Below, in pieces: positions 5,746 through 6,565 of a DNA stretch of 6,565 nucleotides. Position numbers and translations under genes: made by a program. The DNA is taken from positions 1 to 6,565 of the forward strand of contig JALQVJ010000276.1 in assembly GCA_023260355.1 (NCBI GenBank). The letters run 5' to 3'. Under the pieces are notes generated by a model, which did no database searches, was not told where the DNA came from, and saw only the letters and a program-made list of their open reading frames with translations. How positions within the stretch are numbered: the stretch's first letter is position 1; the number at the start of each line of letters is the position of its first letter. This DNA is from Burkholderiaceae bacterium (GTDB lineage: Bacteria > Pseudomonadota > Gammaproteobacteria > Burkholderiales > Burkholderiaceae_C).

Positions 5746-6526
5746 ACGATTGAAGAGATGAAGGATGGCGCAACCACTTGACTACCGAGTCAGCGTCCGT
5801 TGCACTCGCGCCTTGGGCGCTCATGGAATCTTTTAAATTGCGCTGGGCAATACCCGCGTGCTCACGCATCAGCGCCTCAGCGCGCGCACCCTGACGGCGC
5901 TCGATGGCATCCAAGACTTGCCAGTGCTGGTCTTGGGCCACGATGAACCGGGTGTGCGTGCGATCCTGCGCGGCTTGGCTCAGCACCAACGCGGATGGCG
6001 ACGCAAACGGCAATGCCATGGTGCGCTCGTATTCTTGCTGCAGGGATGGGCTGTTGGACATGTCCATCACCAACCGGTGAAAGCGCGCATTCCATTCGCC
6101 GTAGGCGCTCAAATCCAGGTTCCCTTTGGGCGCATCGCTGAACAACTGGTCAAGCGCCACCAAACAATTTTTGGCATCGCCAAGGGCTCCTGCAGTCGCC
6201 CCTCGCTCGGAAGCCCAGCGCGCACCCAAACCCTCAAGCAGACCACGCATTTCAATCGTGTCCGCCATGTCTTGGTAGGTGAATTTGCGCACCACGTAGC
6301 CACCGCTTGGCAAGGCCTGTAACAGCCCCTCTTGCGCGAGCCGCTGCAGCGCCGCCCGCACTGGCGTGCGCGACACGCCCAAGCGCTCGACCAGGGGCAG
6401 CTCAGCGATGCGCTCCCCACCGATCAATTCGCCGGACACGATCCACTCGCGCAACGTCAGCAATGCCTTGGTCTGGGCATGCGCTTGCGCCGAGAAATCT
6501 TTGGCTCGCGAAGTTGTGGTGTTCAT
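5744..6526 (-). CDS. vanR: GntR-family FCD transcriptional regulator, VanR-like
   Basis: This 260-residue DNA-binding regulator is probably a vanillate-responsive repressor. The N-terminal winged helix-turn-helix spans about residues 16-80, with the typical LVERLGVSRTPVRAALQRLAQEGLL (45-69) followed by a wing GGYVVRKF (75-82). The C-terminal all-helical FCD ligand-binding domain runs from about 88 to 233. It has MRGLLEGLGARWA (93-105), FH with H150, H201 and H223, the three histidines usual for metal and ligand binding in FCD proteins. The position four residues before H150 is N146, where many members have Asp. The tail (235-260) is polar. The ATG at 6526 is preceded by only a weak Shine-Dalgarno (CGAG). 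Its stop is 8 bases from vanA, so it seems co-transcribed with vanAB and may regulate itself. The VanR name rests on family plus neighbours; FCD regulators of other aromatics look alike. Confidence 0.82.
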   Translation of the reverse strand: MNTTTSRAKDFSAQAHAQTKALLTLREWIVSGELIGGERIAELPLVERLGVSRTPVRAALQRLAQEGLLQALPSGGYVVRKFTYQDMADTIEMRGLLEGLGARWASERGATAGALGDAKNCLVALDQLFSDAPKGNLDLSAYGEWNARFHRLVMDMSNSPSLQQEYERTMALPFASPSALVLSQAAQDRTHTRFIVAQDQHWQVLDAIERRQGARAEALMREHAGIAQRNLKDSMSAQGASATDADSVVKWLRHPSSLQS

Positions 6527-6565
6527 GCTCGAAGTGCAGCGGATTGAGTTGGCTCAGCATGTATA
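6527..6565 (-). promoter_or_regulatory. Start of the vanR upstream region (cut by window edge)
   Basis: The 39 visible bases before vanR hold TGAG-TTGG-CTCA (6545-6556), a 4-4-4 inverted repeat. They also hold TATACAT on the minus strand at the edge (6559-6565), which could be a -10 box or half of a GntR-type palindrome continuing beyond the window. No -35 can be judged. This is weak evidence for the operon promoter. Confidence 0.3.

Noticed and set aside
4866..5753. 295-codon open frame on the plus strand opposite vanA
   Set aside because: It is the shadow of vanA, whose Rieske and iron ligands are intact; the antisense product shows no family features.
1..6565. tRNA, rRNA, CRISPR, insertion sequence or prophage remnants
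   Set aside because: No cloverleaf-like segment, repeat array, transposase frame or terminal repeats were noticed by eye. The window is accounted for by seven genes and short gaps.

Overview
The window reads as a chromosomal aromatic-acid catabolic locus of a Gram-negative proteobacterium, most likely a member of the Burkholderiales (Comamonadaceae-like). The reasons are protein style, moderately high GC, and a TRAP transporter beside a VanA/VanB-type oxygenase. The lineage is inferred from gene content and cannot be proven here.

Layout: positions 1-495 (+) hold the C-terminal end of a 3-hydroxyacyl-CoA dehydrogenase (beta-oxidation type), cut by the window edge. It converges on the rest of the window, and a perfect 15-bp hairpin at 570-603 with T/A tracts on both sides works as a terminator for both strands. 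Every other gene lies on the minus strand. In transcription order they are: a GntR-family FCD regulator resembling VanR (6526-5744); the Rieske oxygenase of vanillate O-demethylase, VanA (5735-4704); its FMN/[2Fe-2S] reductase VanB (4704-3751); a 132-base AT-rich gap with palindromic motifs; and a complete tripartite TRAP transporter. The TRAP genes are the periplasmic binding protein DctP (3618-2578), small membrane subunit DctQ (2477-1956) and large permease DctM (1954-632).

How they work together: TRAP transporters import carboxylates using an ion gradient. VanAB demethylates vanillate to protocatechuate plus formaldehyde at the expense of NADH and O2. The regulator probably senses vanillate or a close analogue. 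The simplest reading is an uptake-plus-demethylation unit for a lignin-derived methoxybenzoate, with the TRAP system as the importer. That assignment rests on gene order and orientation, not on a visible specificity signature.

Translation is tightly coupled: the vanA Shine-Dalgarno lies on the vanR stop codon, vanA and vanB overlap by one base (TGATG), and dctQ and dctM are one base apart. The dctP-dctQ gap carries two tandem hairpins, which fits higher expression of the binding protein than of the membrane subunits. No RNA genes, mobile elements or CRISPR arrays were seen, and no non-coding stretch exceeds about 140 bases. Protocatechuate ring-cleavage and formaldehyde-detoxification genes are not in this window.
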